A DNA stretch of 64,000 bases from Kitasatospora sp044457565 (GTDB lineage: Bacteria > Actinomycetota > Actinomycetes > Streptomycetales > Streptomycetaceae), in the NCBI RefSeq assembly GCF_044457565.1, contig NZ_JBITGZ010000022.1, positions 1-64,000 on the forward strand. Direction: 5' to 3'. The translations under genes were made by a program, and so were the position numbers. Of the stretch, positions 1-9,859 are shown piece by piece. Position 1 is the stretch's first letter. Each line of letters begins with the position of its first letter. The notes beneath the pieces are model-generated. The model saw only the letters and a list, made by a program, of their open reading frames with translations. It was not told where the DNA came from and made no database searches.

Positions 1-85
1 GTTACATTCCGAACCCGGAAGCTAAGCCTCACAGCGCCGATGGTACTGCAGGGGGGACCCTGTGGGAGAGTAGGACGCCGCCGAA
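1..85 (+). rRNA. rrf: 5S ribosomal RNA, 3' part
   Basis: The window opens inside a 5S rRNA gene. The run of conserved 5S segments, including the CCGAACCCGGAAGCTAAG box and the closing GTGGGAGAGTAGGACGCCGCCGAAC-like end, is directly visible. The 5' third lies outside the window, so this is the distal end of an rRNA operon on the + strand. The exact 3' end (about 83-86) is an estimate. Confidence 0.95.
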
Positions 86-96
86 CAATCATTCAA

Positions 97-138
97 GGCC
101 GCGGCCCCAGCGATTCGCTGGGGCCGCGGCCTTTTTGT
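97..138 (+). terminator. rRNA operon terminator
   Basis: A 14-bp perfect GC-rich stem (GGCCGCGGCCCCAG paired with its complement around a short loop) is followed directly by TTTTTGTTTT. This is a classical Rho-independent terminator for the rRNA operon. Confidence 0.92.
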
Positions 139-310
139 TTTCCTGAACGTATGCAGTACGACCGGCCCGGAGCCGTCCCCGCCCAGACGCGGGGTGGTCC
201 CGGATGCCGGACAATGGAGATGATGCGCGGCCACGAGGCCGGCATCGAACCGTGGTGGGGCGCTGGTGTCGCCAGGCTGCGGTGGAGCTTAAGCAGAAGG
301 AGTCACCACG

Positions 311-2605
311 ATGTCGAACCCGCCCCAGGACCGCCCCGACCGCCCCGAGCGTCGATCGGACGACGGCCGCGGCTACGAGCCCCGGTCTCGCGGCGGCTAC
401 AACCGTGACGACCGTGGTCCGCGTCGCGATGACCGCCCCTCCGGTGGTGGTTACAACCGCGATGACCGTGGTCCGCGTCGCGATGACCGCCCCTCCGGTG
501 GTGGTTACAACCGCGATGACCGTGGTCCGCGTCGCGATGACCGCCCCTCCGGTGGTGGTTACAACCGCGATGACCGTGGTCCGCGTCGCGATGACCGCCC
601 CTCCGGTGGCGGCTACAACCGCGATGACCGTGGTCCGCGTCGCGATGACCGCCCCTCCGGTGGCGGCTACAACCGCGATGACCGTGGTCCGCGTCGTGAC
701 GACCGCCCCTCCGGTGGCGGTTTCAACCGTGACCGTGACGACCGTGGCGGTTTCCGTCGGGATGACCGTCCGTCGGGCGGTGGTGGGTTCCGTCGTGATG
801 ACCGTCCGGGTGGTTTCAACCGCGATGACCGTGGTCCGCGTCGTGACGACCGCCCCTCCGGTGGCGGTTTCAACCGTGACCGTGACGACCGTGGTGGCTT
901 CCGTCGGGATGACCGTCCGTCGGGCGGTGGTGGGTTCCGTCGTGATGACCGTCCGGGTGGTTTCAACCGCGATGACCGTGGTCCGCGTCGCGATGACCGC
1001 CCCTCCGGTGGCGGTTTCAACCGTGACCGTGACGACCGTGGTCCGCGTCGTGACGACCGTCCCTCCGGTGGCGGGTTCCGTCGTGACGACCGTCCCTCCG
1101 GTGGCGGTTTCAACCGTGACCGTGACGACCGTGGCGGTTTCCGTCGGGATGACCGTCCGTCGGGCGGTGGTGGGTTCCGTCGTGATGACCGTCCGGGTGG
1201 TTTCAACCGCGATGACCGTGGTCCGCGTCGTGACGACCGCCCCTCCGGTGGCGGTTTCAACCGTGACCGTGACGACCGTGGTGGCTTCCGTCGGGATGAC
1301 CGTCCGTCGGGCGGTGGTGGGTTCCGTCGTGATGACCGTCCGGGTGGTTTCAACCGCGATGACCGTGGTCCGCGTCGCGATGACCGCCCCTCCGGTGGCG
1401 GTTTCAACCGCGACCGTGACGACCGCGGTCCGCGTCGTGACGACCGCCCGAGTGGTTTCAACCGTGACCGCGACGACCGTGGTCCGCGTCGTGACGACCG
1501 CCCCTCCGGCGGTGGCTTCCGTCGTGACGACCGCCCCTCCGGTGGCGGTTTCAACCGTGACCGTGACGACCGTGGTGGCTTCCGTCGCGACGACCGCCCG
1601 AGCGGCGGCCGCTCCTACGGGGACCGCGACCGTGGTGGCCGCTTCGAGGGCCGTCGGGACGAGCGTCGGGACGACTACCGCCGCGACGACCGCCGTGACT
1701 ACGACGACCGGCGGGGCAACTACGAGCCCGTCAAGCGGCTGCCGATCCCCGAGGACGTCACCGGCTTCGAGATCGACGCCGATGTGCGCCAGGAGCTCAA
1801 GAGCCTGCCGAAGACTCTCGCGGACGATGTCGCGCGCAACCTGGTGATGGTCGCCCGCCTGCTGGACAGCGAGCCGGAGGAGGCGTACCAGTACTCCCGC
1901 GTCGCTCTGCGGCTGGCGTCCCGCGTCGCTGCCGTCCGTGAGGCGGCCGGTTTCGCCTCGTACATGACGCAGCGTTACTCCGAGGCGCTGACCGAGTTCC
2001 GGGCCGCTCGGCGGATGACCGGCCGGGCGGACCTGTGGCCCGTCATGGCCGACTGCGAGCGCGGCCTGGGCCGCCCCGAGCGCGCGCTGGCGATGGCCGG
2101 CGAGCCCGAGGTGAAGCAGCTGGACAAGGCCGGCCAGGTCGAGATGCGCCTGGTCGCGGCCGGTGCGCGTGGCGACATGGAGCAGTTCGACGCCGCCGTG
2201 GTGACGCTGCAGAGCCCGGAGCTGGCCTCCAACTCCGTCCAGCCGTGGACGGCCCGCCTGCGTTACGCCTACGCCGACGCGCTGATCGCGGCCGGCCGTG
2301 CGGACGAGGCGCGGGAGTGGTTCGCCAAGGCGGCCGACGCCGACACCGACGGCACGACCAACGCGGAGGAGCGGCTCGCGGAGATCGACGGTCTGGAGTT
2401 CGTCGACGCGCTGGACCCGGAGCTGGAGGACGAGGCCGCCGCCGAGTCCGTGGCGCCGGCCGCCGGTGGCGAGACGCCGGACGACCGGGAGATCTTCGAG
2501 GACGAGGAAGACGTCGAGGAGTACTACGACGAGGATGACCTCGAGATCGACGAGGACTACGACGAGGACGAGCCGAAGCGGGCCGAGCAGCGCGACGACC
2601 GCTGA
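311..2605 (+). CDS. Gly/Arg/Asp-repeat N-terminus fused to TPR domain
   Basis: 764-residue protein, starting at an ATG behind AGAAGGAG. Residues about 25-440 are tandem copies of an 18-residue unit of the type RDDRGPRRDDRPSGGGYN, later passing into a GGFRRDD variant. From about residue 470 there is a normal folded region rich in Ala/Glu/Leu helices that reads as tetratricopeptide repeats. The last 60 residues are strongly acidic (Glu/Asp/Tyr). The C-terminal TPR part looks like a conserved actinobacterial protein, while the repeat half resembles RGG/RDD disordered RNA-binding or condensate-forming tails. No catalytic motif is seen. It stands alone between the rRNA terminator and a perfect hairpin. 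Function is unknown; an RNA- or ribosome-related scaffold is only an inference. Confidence 0.85.
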   Translation: MSNPPQDRPDRPERRSDDGRGYEPRSRGGYNRDDRGPRRDDRPSGGGYNRDDRGPRRDDRPSGGGYNRDDRGPRRDDRPSGGGYNRDDRGPRRDDRPSGGGYNRDDRGPRRDDRPSGGGYNRDDRGPRRDDRPSGGGFNRDRDDRGGFRRDDRPSGGGGFRRDDRPGGFNRDDRGPRRDDRPSGGGFNRDRDDRGGFRRDDRPSGGGGFRRDDRPGGFNRDDRGPRRDDRPSGGGFNRDRDDRGPRRDDRPSGGGFRRDDRPSGGGFNRDRDDRGGFRRDDRPSGGGGFRRDDRPGGFNRDDRGPRRDDRPSGGGFNRDRDDRGGFRRDDRPSGGGGFRRDDRPGGFNRDDRGPRRDDRPSGGGFNRDRDDRGPRRDDRPSGFNRDRDDRGPRRDDRPSGGGFRRDDRPSGGGFNRDRDDRGGFRRDDRPSGGRSYGDRDRGGRFEGRRDERRDDYRRDDRRDYDDRRGNYEPVKRLPIPEDVTGFEIDADVRQELKSLPKTLADDVARNLVMVARLLDSEPEEAYQYSRVALRLASRVAAVREAAGFASYMTQRYSEALTEFRAARRMTGRADLWPVMADCERGLGRPERALAMAGEPEVKQLDKAGQVEMRLVAAGARGDMEQFDAAVVTLQSPELASNSVQPWTARLRYAYADALIAAGRADEAREWFAKAADADTDGTTNAEERLAEIDGLEFVDALDPELEDEAAAESVAPAAGGETPDDREIFEDEEDVEEYYDEDDLEIDEDYDEDEPKRAEQRDDR
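391..1620 (+). repeat. In-frame tandem repeat, 54-bp unit and variants
   Basis: About six near-identical 54-bp units start around 406 and are followed by longer mixed blocks that reuse the same words. Neighbouring copies are almost identical at third codon positions, which implies recent duplication or gene conversion. The period keeps the reading frame, so copy-number change alters only protein length. Confidence 0.93.
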
Positions 2606-2652
2606 GCGGGCCGGTGCAGGCCGGTCGGTGATCACTGACCGCTGATCACGTC

Positions 2653-2710
2653 GGACATGCCGAAGGCCCTGCCCACCCCCTAGGGGGTGGGCAGGGCCTT
2701 CGGCATGTCC
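2653..2710. terminator. Bidirectional terminator hairpin
   Basis: A perfect inverted repeat with 28-bp arms (GGACATGCCGAAGG... to its complement) meets at a two-base centre within CCCCCTAGGGGG. It lies between the convergent stops at 2605 and 2719 and should terminate both genes. Confidence 0.9.
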
Positions 2711-2718
2711 GGGCCGGC

Positions 2719-4176
<1,458 letters not shown>

Positions 4177-4270
4177 TCTGGGCATCGTAATCGGGTACGC
4201 GTTGTTCAGAGATCAGAACCCCCGGCCGGGTGGGCCGGTGAGGGTGCCCGGACCGGGAGCGAGGTACGGC

Positions 4271-4951
4271 ATGAGCGGTGGGCAGGAGCGGGTGGGCGGC
4301 GGCGGCACGGACGGCGGAGGCGCTTTCGGACCGGGCCGGGCGGGCGAGCCGGCCGGTGACGTCTACGACTGGTTCCGCCGTGGGGGCAGGCTGCTCGCGG
4401 AGGGCAATCCGGCGGCGGCGGAGCAGCTGCTGGCCAGGGCGGCGGCGGCCGAGCCGCAGTCGCACAGCATCCGGGAGGCGCTGGCGAGAGCCCAGTTCGA
4501 CACGGGTTCGTACGCGGCGGCGCTGGAGAACTTCAAGCTGGTGGCGCAGGCCGATCCGTCGGACGACTACGCTCAGTTCGGCTGGGGCGTCTCGGCGGCC
4601 AGGCTGGGCGACTTCGAGGCGTCCGCCAAGCACCTGGCGCTGGCGGTGGCCATGCGGCCGGAGGCGGAGCACTACCGGGCCGCGCTGCGGCAGACCAGGG
4701 CGACGCTGGCCGCCCGGGCCGGCGCGTTCGGTCCGCTGCTGCCGGGGGCACCGGGGTATCTCGCTCCGCCGCGGCAGTCCGAGGAGGAACCGGAGCGCGG
4801 GGACGGCCCGCAGGGCGGCACCAGCACCAGCACAAGCACCGGCACGGACAACGGCGTGACGGCCGGTGCGGACGGCGGCACGGGCGGTGCCGGGAACGGC
4901 GTCGCCGGTGGCGCGGACGATGAAGTGGACGACGGGAAGAAGCAGGAATGA
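4271..4951 (+). CDS. Tetratricopeptide repeat protein
   Basis: 226 residues with a start at ATG 4271 behind GGGAGCGAGG. The centre (about residues 30-140) has two to three TPR-like helical hairpins, with segments such as LLAEGNPAAAEQLLARA and ALENFKLVAQADP. The C-terminal 70 residues are low-complexity Gly/Thr/Ser. There is no signal peptide. Its TGA overlaps the ATG of the following HAD hydrolase (ATGA), so the two are translationally coupled. A protein-interaction role near the phosphatase is inferred from the coupling only. Confidence 0.85.
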   Translation: MSGGQERVGGGGTDGGGAFGPGRAGEPAGDVYDWFRRGGRLLAEGNPAAAEQLLARAAAAEPQSHSIREALARAQFDTGSYAAALENFKLVAQADPSDDYAQFGWGVSAARLGDFEASAKHLALAVAMRPEAEHYRAALRQTRATLAARAGAFGPLLPGAPGYLAPPRQSEEEPERGDGPQGGTSTSTSTGTDNGVTAGADGGTGGAGNGVAGGADDEVDDGKKQE

Positions 4952-5991
4952 GCGACACGGCAACCACCCCGCGGCGGATCATGCCGGGCGGCAGCGACCG
5001 CCCGCTGACCGAGGCGTACGACACGGCGCTGCTCGATCTCGACGGGGTGGTCTACGCCGGCCCGGACGCGATCGAGTACGCGGTGGAGTCGCTGGACACG
5101 GCGCGGGCGGCCGGTATGCGGCTGGCGTACGTGACCAACAACGCCTCGCGTCCGCCCCGGGTGGTGGCCGAGCATCTGACCGAGCTGGGTGTCCCGGCCG
5201 ACGAGGCCGATGTGATCAACTCCGCGCAGGCGGCGGCCCGGGTGGTAGCCGAGAAGGTGCCGGCCGGGGCCAAGGTGCTGGTGGTCGGCGGAGCGGGGCT
5301 GGAGGAGGCGCTGGCCGAGCGCGGGCTGGTCGCGGTGCGCTCGCTGGCGGACGGTCCGGCGGCCGTGGTCCAGGGGTACGACCCCTCGGTGGGCTGGCAG
5401 CATCTGGCGGAGGCCTCGTACGCCGTGCAGCAGGGCCTGCCCTGGGTGGCGTCCAACACCGACCTGACCGTTCCGACCGCGCGGGGCATCGCGCCCGGGA
5501 ACGGCACGCTGGTGGCGGCCGTCCGGGCGGCGACCGGGGTGGAGCCGGAGGTGGCGGGCAAGCCGCTGCCGCCGATGCACCGCGAGACGGTGCTGCGTAC
5601 GGGCGCCGTCCGGCCGCTGGTGGTCGGCGACCGGCTGGACACCGACATCGAGGGCGCGTTCAACGGCGGTGTGGACAGCCTGCTGGTCTTCACCGGGGTG
5701 ACGACGCCGGCGCAGCTGCTGGCCGCCCCCGTCGAGCACCGGCCGACGTACCTGGCGTCCGACCTGCGCGGTCTGCTGCGGGCGCAGCCCGAGGTGACGG
5801 CCGCCGGTGACGGCGGGTTCGGCTGCGGTGGCTGGGTGGCCGTGGCGGAGGACGGCGTCCTGCGGCTGGAGGGCGAGGGCGAGGACCGCTACGACGGGCT
5901 GCGTGCGCTGTGCGCGGCGGCCTGGACGGCGCTGGACACGGACGGCGAGCCGGCCGACGGGCGGAAGGCGCTGGCGGATCTGGGGCTGTGA
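4948..5991 (+). CDS. HAD-IIA family hydrolase (NagD/PGP-like)
   Basis: 347 residues. The N-terminal LLDLDGVVYAG holds the nucleophile DxD motif I, VTNNAS is motif II, and GDRLDTDIEGA near the C-terminal third is the acidic motif IV. The large cap between motifs II and III is typical of the HAD-IIA subfamily, which includes p-nitrophenylphosphatase/NagD and phosphoglycolate phosphatase-like enzymes acting on small phosphate esters in the cytoplasm. The true substrate is not deducible. It is coupled by ATGA overlap to the TPR gene upstream. Confidence 0.92.
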   Translation: MSDTATTPRRIMPGGSDRPLTEAYDTALLDLDGVVYAGPDAIEYAVESLDTARAAGMRLAYVTNNASRPPRVVAEHLTELGVPADEADVINSAQAAARVVAEKVPAGAKVLVVGGAGLEEALAERGLVAVRSLADGPAAVVQGYDPSVGWQHLAEASYAVQQGLPWVASNTDLTVPTARGIAPGNGTLVAAVRAATGVEPEVAGKPLPPMHRETVLRTGAVRPLVVGDRLDTDIEGAFNGGVDSLLVFTGVTTPAQLLAAPVEHRPTYLASDLRGLLRAQPEVTAAGDGGFGCGGWVAVAEDGVLRLEGEGEDRYDGLRALCAAAWTALDTDGEPADGRKALADLGL

Positions 5992-6092
5992 CGTCCGGGC
6001 CCGTGACGCGTGGGCCCGTGACGTACCCCGGCTGTCTGCCTCGCTCGCGCCGAGGAGGCGGGCAGCCGGTGCCGTTCAGGGCCTCGGCTCCT

Positions 6093-6440
6093 TCAGAGCA
6101 GGGTGCGCAGCCGGAGCAGGTCGCGGAAGCCGGCTTCGAGCTTGACCCGGCCGGCAGCCCAGGCAGAGGCGAAGTTGAGCCTCCCGCCGACCATGGCGAC
6201 CAGGTCGTCGCTGCTCATCGCGAGCCGGATCTCGGCCTTGGCGTCCGGCGGGCCGGGGGCTTCGGTGACGTCCTGGATGCTGCCGTCGCGCAGACGGCCC
6301 GTGAAGGTGACGTCCAGGTCGGTGATCCAGCAGGTGAGGGAGCGGTCGAGGGCGGCGGCCTTGCGGACGTCGCCGTTGGAGCGCGACAGGTTGCGGCTGA
6401 GCTGTTCCAGCGCCTCGCGGCACTCCTCGGCGTCGGCCAT
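6093..6440 (-). CDS. SCP2 sterol-binding domain protein
   Basis: 115 residues from ATG 6440. The pattern of a hydrophobic beta segment, an RLAMSSDDLVAMV helix and the LNFASAWAAGRVKLEAGF segment is the SCP2 lipid-carrier fold found as a small stand-alone protein in actinobacteria. It may bind a hydrophobic ligand; no catalytic residues are visible. An in-frame ATG at 6479 would add 13 residues. It is convergent with the HAD gene and divergent from the Lys-rich gene. Confidence 0.8.
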   Translation of the reverse strand: MADAEECREALEQLSRNLSRSNGDVRKAAALDRSLTCWITDLDVTFTGRLRDGSIQDVTEAPGPPDAKAEIRLAMSSDDLVAMVGGRLNFASAWAAGRVKLEAGFRDLLRLRTLL

Positions 6441-6606
6441 ATCGGTCGTCCACTTCCCTTCTGCGGTCCTCAGCCCCACGTTAGCGCAGCCCTAAGGGGG
6501 GATCGGCTGCCGCCGGGTGGGCCTGGTTACGGGTAGCGTCGTCAGTGGACGCCCGGCCGGACCGGGCGTCGTCGGGCGTAGGGCGATGCACGCAGGAGGA
6601 ACCCGG

Positions 6607-7437
6607 ATGCTTCGCAGGACGGTGCAGGGCTGTGTCGAGCTCGCCTCCGAGCTCGCGGACGAGGTCGGCAAGCGGGTTGTCGGTACCGCCGCCGAGCTGC
6701 TGGAACGCAGCGGGGTGGACCTGTCGGAGGTCGAGCGGAGGCTGGGCGGGCAGTTCCCGCCCTCGGTGAAGTCGATCCAGACGCTGGCCGGCGAGGCGGT
6801 GACGGCCGGCCGGGCCGGGGTGGACGTCGCGGTCGGGGTGGCGCGCAGCGAGGTGGAGAAGGCCTTCGAGCGGGTCGGCGACCAGGTGACCAAGGTGGGC
6901 GTCGTGCTGGCCTACCTGGAGAGCAAGCTGCGTGAGGTCGAGGAGGAGGCCGTGCCTCCGGCCGGGCGGTCGGCGGCCGGAGCGAGGGCCGACGGGCTGT
7001 TCGGCGACGGCTGGGAGCACGGCGAGGGTGGCGCCGAGCCGATAGTGGCGGAGCGCGTCGAGGTGGACGAGGCCGACGAAGACTCGCCGGCCCCGGCGCC
7101 GGCCCCGGCGAGGTCCAGGAAGGCGGCCGCCGAGCCAACGCGCGCAGCGCGCACCCCGGCCGAGCCAGCCCCCGCCGCGAAGGAGCCTGTCGAAGAGGCC
7201 CCCGCTAAGGAAGCACGGGCCCGCAAGGCGCCGGCCGCGAAGGCGCGCGCCGGTGAGGCCGGCACGGGCAAGTCGCAGGCCAAGAAGGCGGCGGCCAAGA
7301 AGACCCCCGCTCGCAAGACCGTGGTCACGAAGAAGGCCACCGCCGAGCAGCCGTCCGGCAAGCCGGCGGGTAAGCGGGCGGCGGCGAAGAAGACCACCGT
7401 CCGCCGGAGCACGAGCGGCAAGGGCGGCGATGACTGA
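6607..7437 (+). CDS. Coiled-coil protein with Ala/Lys-rich histone-like tail
   Basis: 276 residues starting at ATG 6607 behind AGGAGG. Residues 1-115 are amphipathic helix with phasin-like or membrane-associating character (alternating Val/Ala/Glu). From about residue 160 to the end it is a disordered tail of AAKK/PAKK type words (KKAAAKKTPARK, GKRAAAKKT), like histone-H1-type tails of actinobacterial nucleoid proteins. The sequence shows no enzyme motif. Its stop overlaps the next small gene by eight bases. DNA or polyanion binding through the tail is an inference. Confidence 0.8.
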   Translation: MLRRTVQGCVELASELADEVGKRVVGTAAELLERSGVDLSEVERRLGGQFPPSVKSIQTLAGEAVTAGRAGVDVAVGVARSEVEKAFERVGDQVTKVGVVLAYLESKLREVEEEAVPPAGRSAAGARADGLFGDGWEHGEGGAEPIVAERVEVDEADEDSPAPAPAPARSRKAAAEPTRAARTPAEPAPAAKEPVEEAPAKEARARKAPAAKARAGEAGTGKSQAKKAAAKKTPARKTVVTKKATAEQPSGKPAGKRAAAKKTTVRRSTSGKGGDD

Positions 7438-7636
7438 GGGCGGCGGGATCCGGCCCCCGGAGACCGCGCCGCTCGGCGTGGAGTTCGCGCCCACCGGGCA
7501 CCCCGGGGTGGACGAGGCGCTGGCCGGCCTGGAGACGCTGGGCGGGGTGCCGACCGAGGCGCATGTCCCGGTGTACGAAGATGTTCACCAGCGGCTCACC
7601 GAGACCCTCGCCGAGCTCGACGACCCGGAGCGGTGA
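7430..7636 (+). CDS. Conserved-looking 68-residue protein
   Basis: Starts at ATG 7430 inside the final codons of the upstream gene (ATGACTGA overlap). The second half (HVPVYEDVHQRLTETLAEL) is a regular amphipathic helix. It sits between the Lys-rich-tail gene and tlyA, an arrangement I recall as common in Streptomyces genomes. Function unknown; coupling suggests it works with the upstream protein or with TlyA. Confidence 0.75.
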   Translation: MTEGGGIRPPETAPLGVEFAPTGHPGVDEALAGLETLGGVPTEAHVPVYEDVHQRLTETLAELDDPER

Positions 7637-7790
7637 CCGGCAGTGACCCGCGGTGACCCCGCGGTGACCGGAGCGGTGGCCAAGCGGTGCATCGCCGTGA
7701 GAAGTAGCCGGAGCGGCAGCCCACAGCTGTCGCCCGGAGCAGTGACCGGAGCAGTGACCGAAGCAGTGAGCAGTAGGAGCTGAAGCACCA
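7637..7790 (+). repeat. Degenerate GTGACC(G)GAGC(A) short repeats between genes
   Basis: The gap before the tlyA gene is made largely of imperfect copies of GTGACCGGAGCAGTGACC-type words, with three good copies at about 7737-7775. No gene is seen. The AGTAGGAGC ribosome binding site for the downstream gene lies at its right end. Confidence 0.6.
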
Positions 7791-8603
7791 GTGGCAGTGG
7801 CACGACGCCGACTCGACGCGGAGCTGGTCCGCCGTAAGCTGGCCCGTTCGCGTGAGCACGCGAGCGAGCTGATCGCGGCCGGCCGGGTGACCGTCGGCGG
7901 CAGCACCGCGACCAAGCCCGCGACCCAGGTGGAGACCTCCGCCGCCGTGGTGGTCGCCGAGGACGACAACGACCCCGACTACGTCTCGCGCGGCGGCCAC
8001 AAGCTGGCCGGGGCGTTCGCGGCGTTCGTCCCGCAGGGCCTGGTCGTCGAGGGGCGGCGGGCGCTGGACGCCGGGGCGTCCACCGGGGGATTCACCGATG
8101 TGCTGCTGCGCGCGGGGGTGGCTGGCGTGCTGGCCGTCGACGTGGGCTACGGGCAGCTGGCCTGGTCGCTGCAGAGTGACGACCGGGTCACCGTGATGGA
8201 CCGGACCAATGTCCGCGAGCTCACCCTGGAGCAGATCGGCGGCACCCCCGTCGACCTGGTCGTCGGCGACCTGTCCTTCATCTCGCTCGGCCTGGTGCTG
8301 CCCGCGCTGGCGGGCTGCTGCGCCGAGGACGCGGACCTGGTGCTGATGGTCAAGCCGCAGTTCGAGATCGGCAAGGAACGGCTCGGCAGCGGCGGCGTGG
8401 TCCGCAGTCCGCAGCTGCGCGCCGAGATGGTACGTCAGGTCGCCGCCCAGGCCTGGGCGCTCGGCCTCGGCGTACGGGCGGTCACGGCGAGCCCGCTGCC
8501 TGGGCCGTCGGGGAACGTCGAGTACTTCCTCTGGCTGCGCAGGGACGCCCCGCAGCTGGACCCCGCGCAGGCGGACCGGGCCGTCGCGGAGGGCCCCGGA
8601 TAG
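7791..8603 (+). CDS. tlyA: TlyA-family rRNA 2'-O-methyltransferase
   Basis: 270 residues, GTG start after AGTAGGAGC. An S4 RNA-binding domain covers about residues 5-65 (RRRLDAELVRRKLARSREHA). A Rossmann methyltransferase follows with the SAM-binding loop DAGASTGGFTD, VGDLSFISL and MVKPQFEIGKE, giving the K-D-K-E tetrad of the FtsJ/TlyA class. In mycobacteria TlyA methylates 16S and 23S rRNA at the subunit interface and its loss causes capreomycin resistance. The older annotation as hemolysin is not supported. It is followed by NAD kinase in the same direction. Confidence 0.93.
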   Translation: MAVARRRLDAELVRRKLARSREHASELIAAGRVTVGGSTATKPATQVETSAAVVVAEDDNDPDYVSRGGHKLAGAFAAFVPQGLVVEGRRALDAGASTGGFTDVLLRAGVAGVLAVDVGYGQLAWSLQSDDRVTVMDRTNVRELTLEQIGGTPVDLVVGDLSFISLGLVLPALAGCCAEDADLVLMVKPQFEIGKERLGSGGVVRSPQLRAEMVRQVAAQAWALGLGVRAVTASPLPGPSGNVEYFLWLRRDAPQLDPAQADRAVAEGPG

Positions 8604-8762
8604 GGTGCTCCGCAGACGTCCGATCGTCATCCTGAGGGGTGGCAGGGCGGAGGGCGGCAGGACGGCACGAAGGCAAGAAGGCAGGACAGCAGGACAGCAG
8701 GACGGTAGTGCGGCCGCACCGGGCCAAGGGCGACTTGGCGGGCGTAGGGAGAGGGCAGCAGC
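8604..8762 (+). repeat. Purine-rich GGCAGGAC/AGGACAGC repeat leader
   Basis: The gap before the NAD kinase gene holds reiterated words such as AGGGCGG, GGCAGGACGGCA and GACAGCAGGACAGCAGGACGG. It carries no ORF of its own and ends in GGGAGAGGGCAGCAGC before the ATG. It may be a slippage-prone 5' leader. Confidence 0.6.
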
Positions 8763-9665
8763 ATGAGCGAGGAACGTACGGTCTTCCTGATTGCGCACAC
8801 CGGCCGTGAGGCCGCGCTGCGCAGCGTCGAGGCGCTGGTGCACGGCCTGTTGAAGGCTGGCATCAAGATCCGGCTGCTGGCCGCCGAGGCGGTGGGCCTG
8901 GATCTGCCAGACGGCGTGGAGCGGGTGGCCGGCGGGCAGGGGGCGGCGGACGGCTGCGAGTTGATCCTGGTCGCGGGCGGGGACGGCACGCTGCTGCGTG
9001 GCGCCGAACTGGCCCGCGACCACGGGCTGCCGATGCTCGGCATCAACCTGGGCCGGGTCGGCTTCCTCGCGGAGGCCGAGCGTGATGACCTGGCGGTGGT
9101 GGTGGATCGGGTGGTCGACGCCGACTACGAGGTCGAGGAGCGGATGACCCTCGATGTGCTGGTCCGCACCAACGGCGATGTGCTGCACTATGACTGGGCG
9201 TTGAACGAGGCGTCGATCGAGAAGGCCTCCCGGGAGCGGATGCTGGAGGTGGTGACCGAGGTGGACGGCCGCCCGGTCTCCAACTTCGGCTGCGACGGCG
9301 TTGTCTGTGCGACGCCGACCGGCTCCACCGCGTACGCGTTCTCGGGCGGCGGCCCGGTGGTGTGGCCGGAGGTGGAGGCGCTGCTGATGGTGCCGATCAG
9401 CGCGCACGCGCTGTTCGCCCGGCCGCTGGTGGCCTCGCCCAAGTCGGTGCTGGCGGTGGAGGTTCAGCCGAAGACGCCGCACGGTGTGCTGTGGTGCGAC
9501 GGGCGGCGGTCGGTCGAACTCCCGGCCGGAGCCCGGGTGGAGGTCCGGCGGGGCCAGACCCCGGTACGGCTGGCGCGGCTGCACCGGGCACCGTTCACCG
9601 ACCGGCTGGTGGCCAAGTTCGCGCTGCCGGTGGCTGGTTGGCGGGGGCGCTCGGACGCCCACTGA
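8763..9665 (+). CDS. nadK: NAD kinase
   Basis: 300 residues with start ATG. VAGGDGTLLRG carries the invariant GGDG motif of the NAD kinase/diacylglycerol kinase superfamily; NEASIEKASR and CDGVVCATPTGSTAY are the conserved downstream NAD-binding and catalytic segments. It phosphorylates NAD to NADP in the cytoplasm. Length is normal. The gene order tlyA, nadK, recN is the usual actinobacterial one, here broken by the MocR-YczE pair. Confidence 0.96.
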   Translation: MSEERTVFLIAHTGREAALRSVEALVHGLLKAGIKIRLLAAEAVGLDLPDGVERVAGGQGAADGCELILVAGGDGTLLRGAELARDHGLPMLGINLGRVGFLAEAERDDLAVVVDRVVDADYEVEERMTLDVLVRTNGDVLHYDWALNEASIEKASRERMLEVVTEVDGRPVSNFGCDGVVCATPTGSTAYAFSGGGPVVWPEVEALLMVPISAHALFARPLVASPKSVLAVEVQPKTPHGVLWCDGRRSVELPAGARVEVRRGQTPVRLARLHRAPFTDRLVAKFALPVAGWRGRSDAH

Positions 9666-9859
9666 GCTGTGGGCGGGGCTCGGGGCGGTGGGGGACGCCC
9701 GCCTGGGTGACCGTCGTGGCACCGCTCCCCGGTGGCTCCGGGATCCCGGTCGGCCGAGCATGCGTCATGTGCGCGCCTGATCCCCGCCGAGTTGCTCGAC
9801 GAGCCGGGCCGGGCCCAGTCGGGCCGGGCCCGCCGACGGCAGGTGCGGCTCGGCGCGGG

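Noticed and set aside
7791..8603. Annotating TlyA as a hemolysin
   Set aside because: The sequence shows S4 and FtsJ-type methyltransferase motifs; there is no toxin feature.
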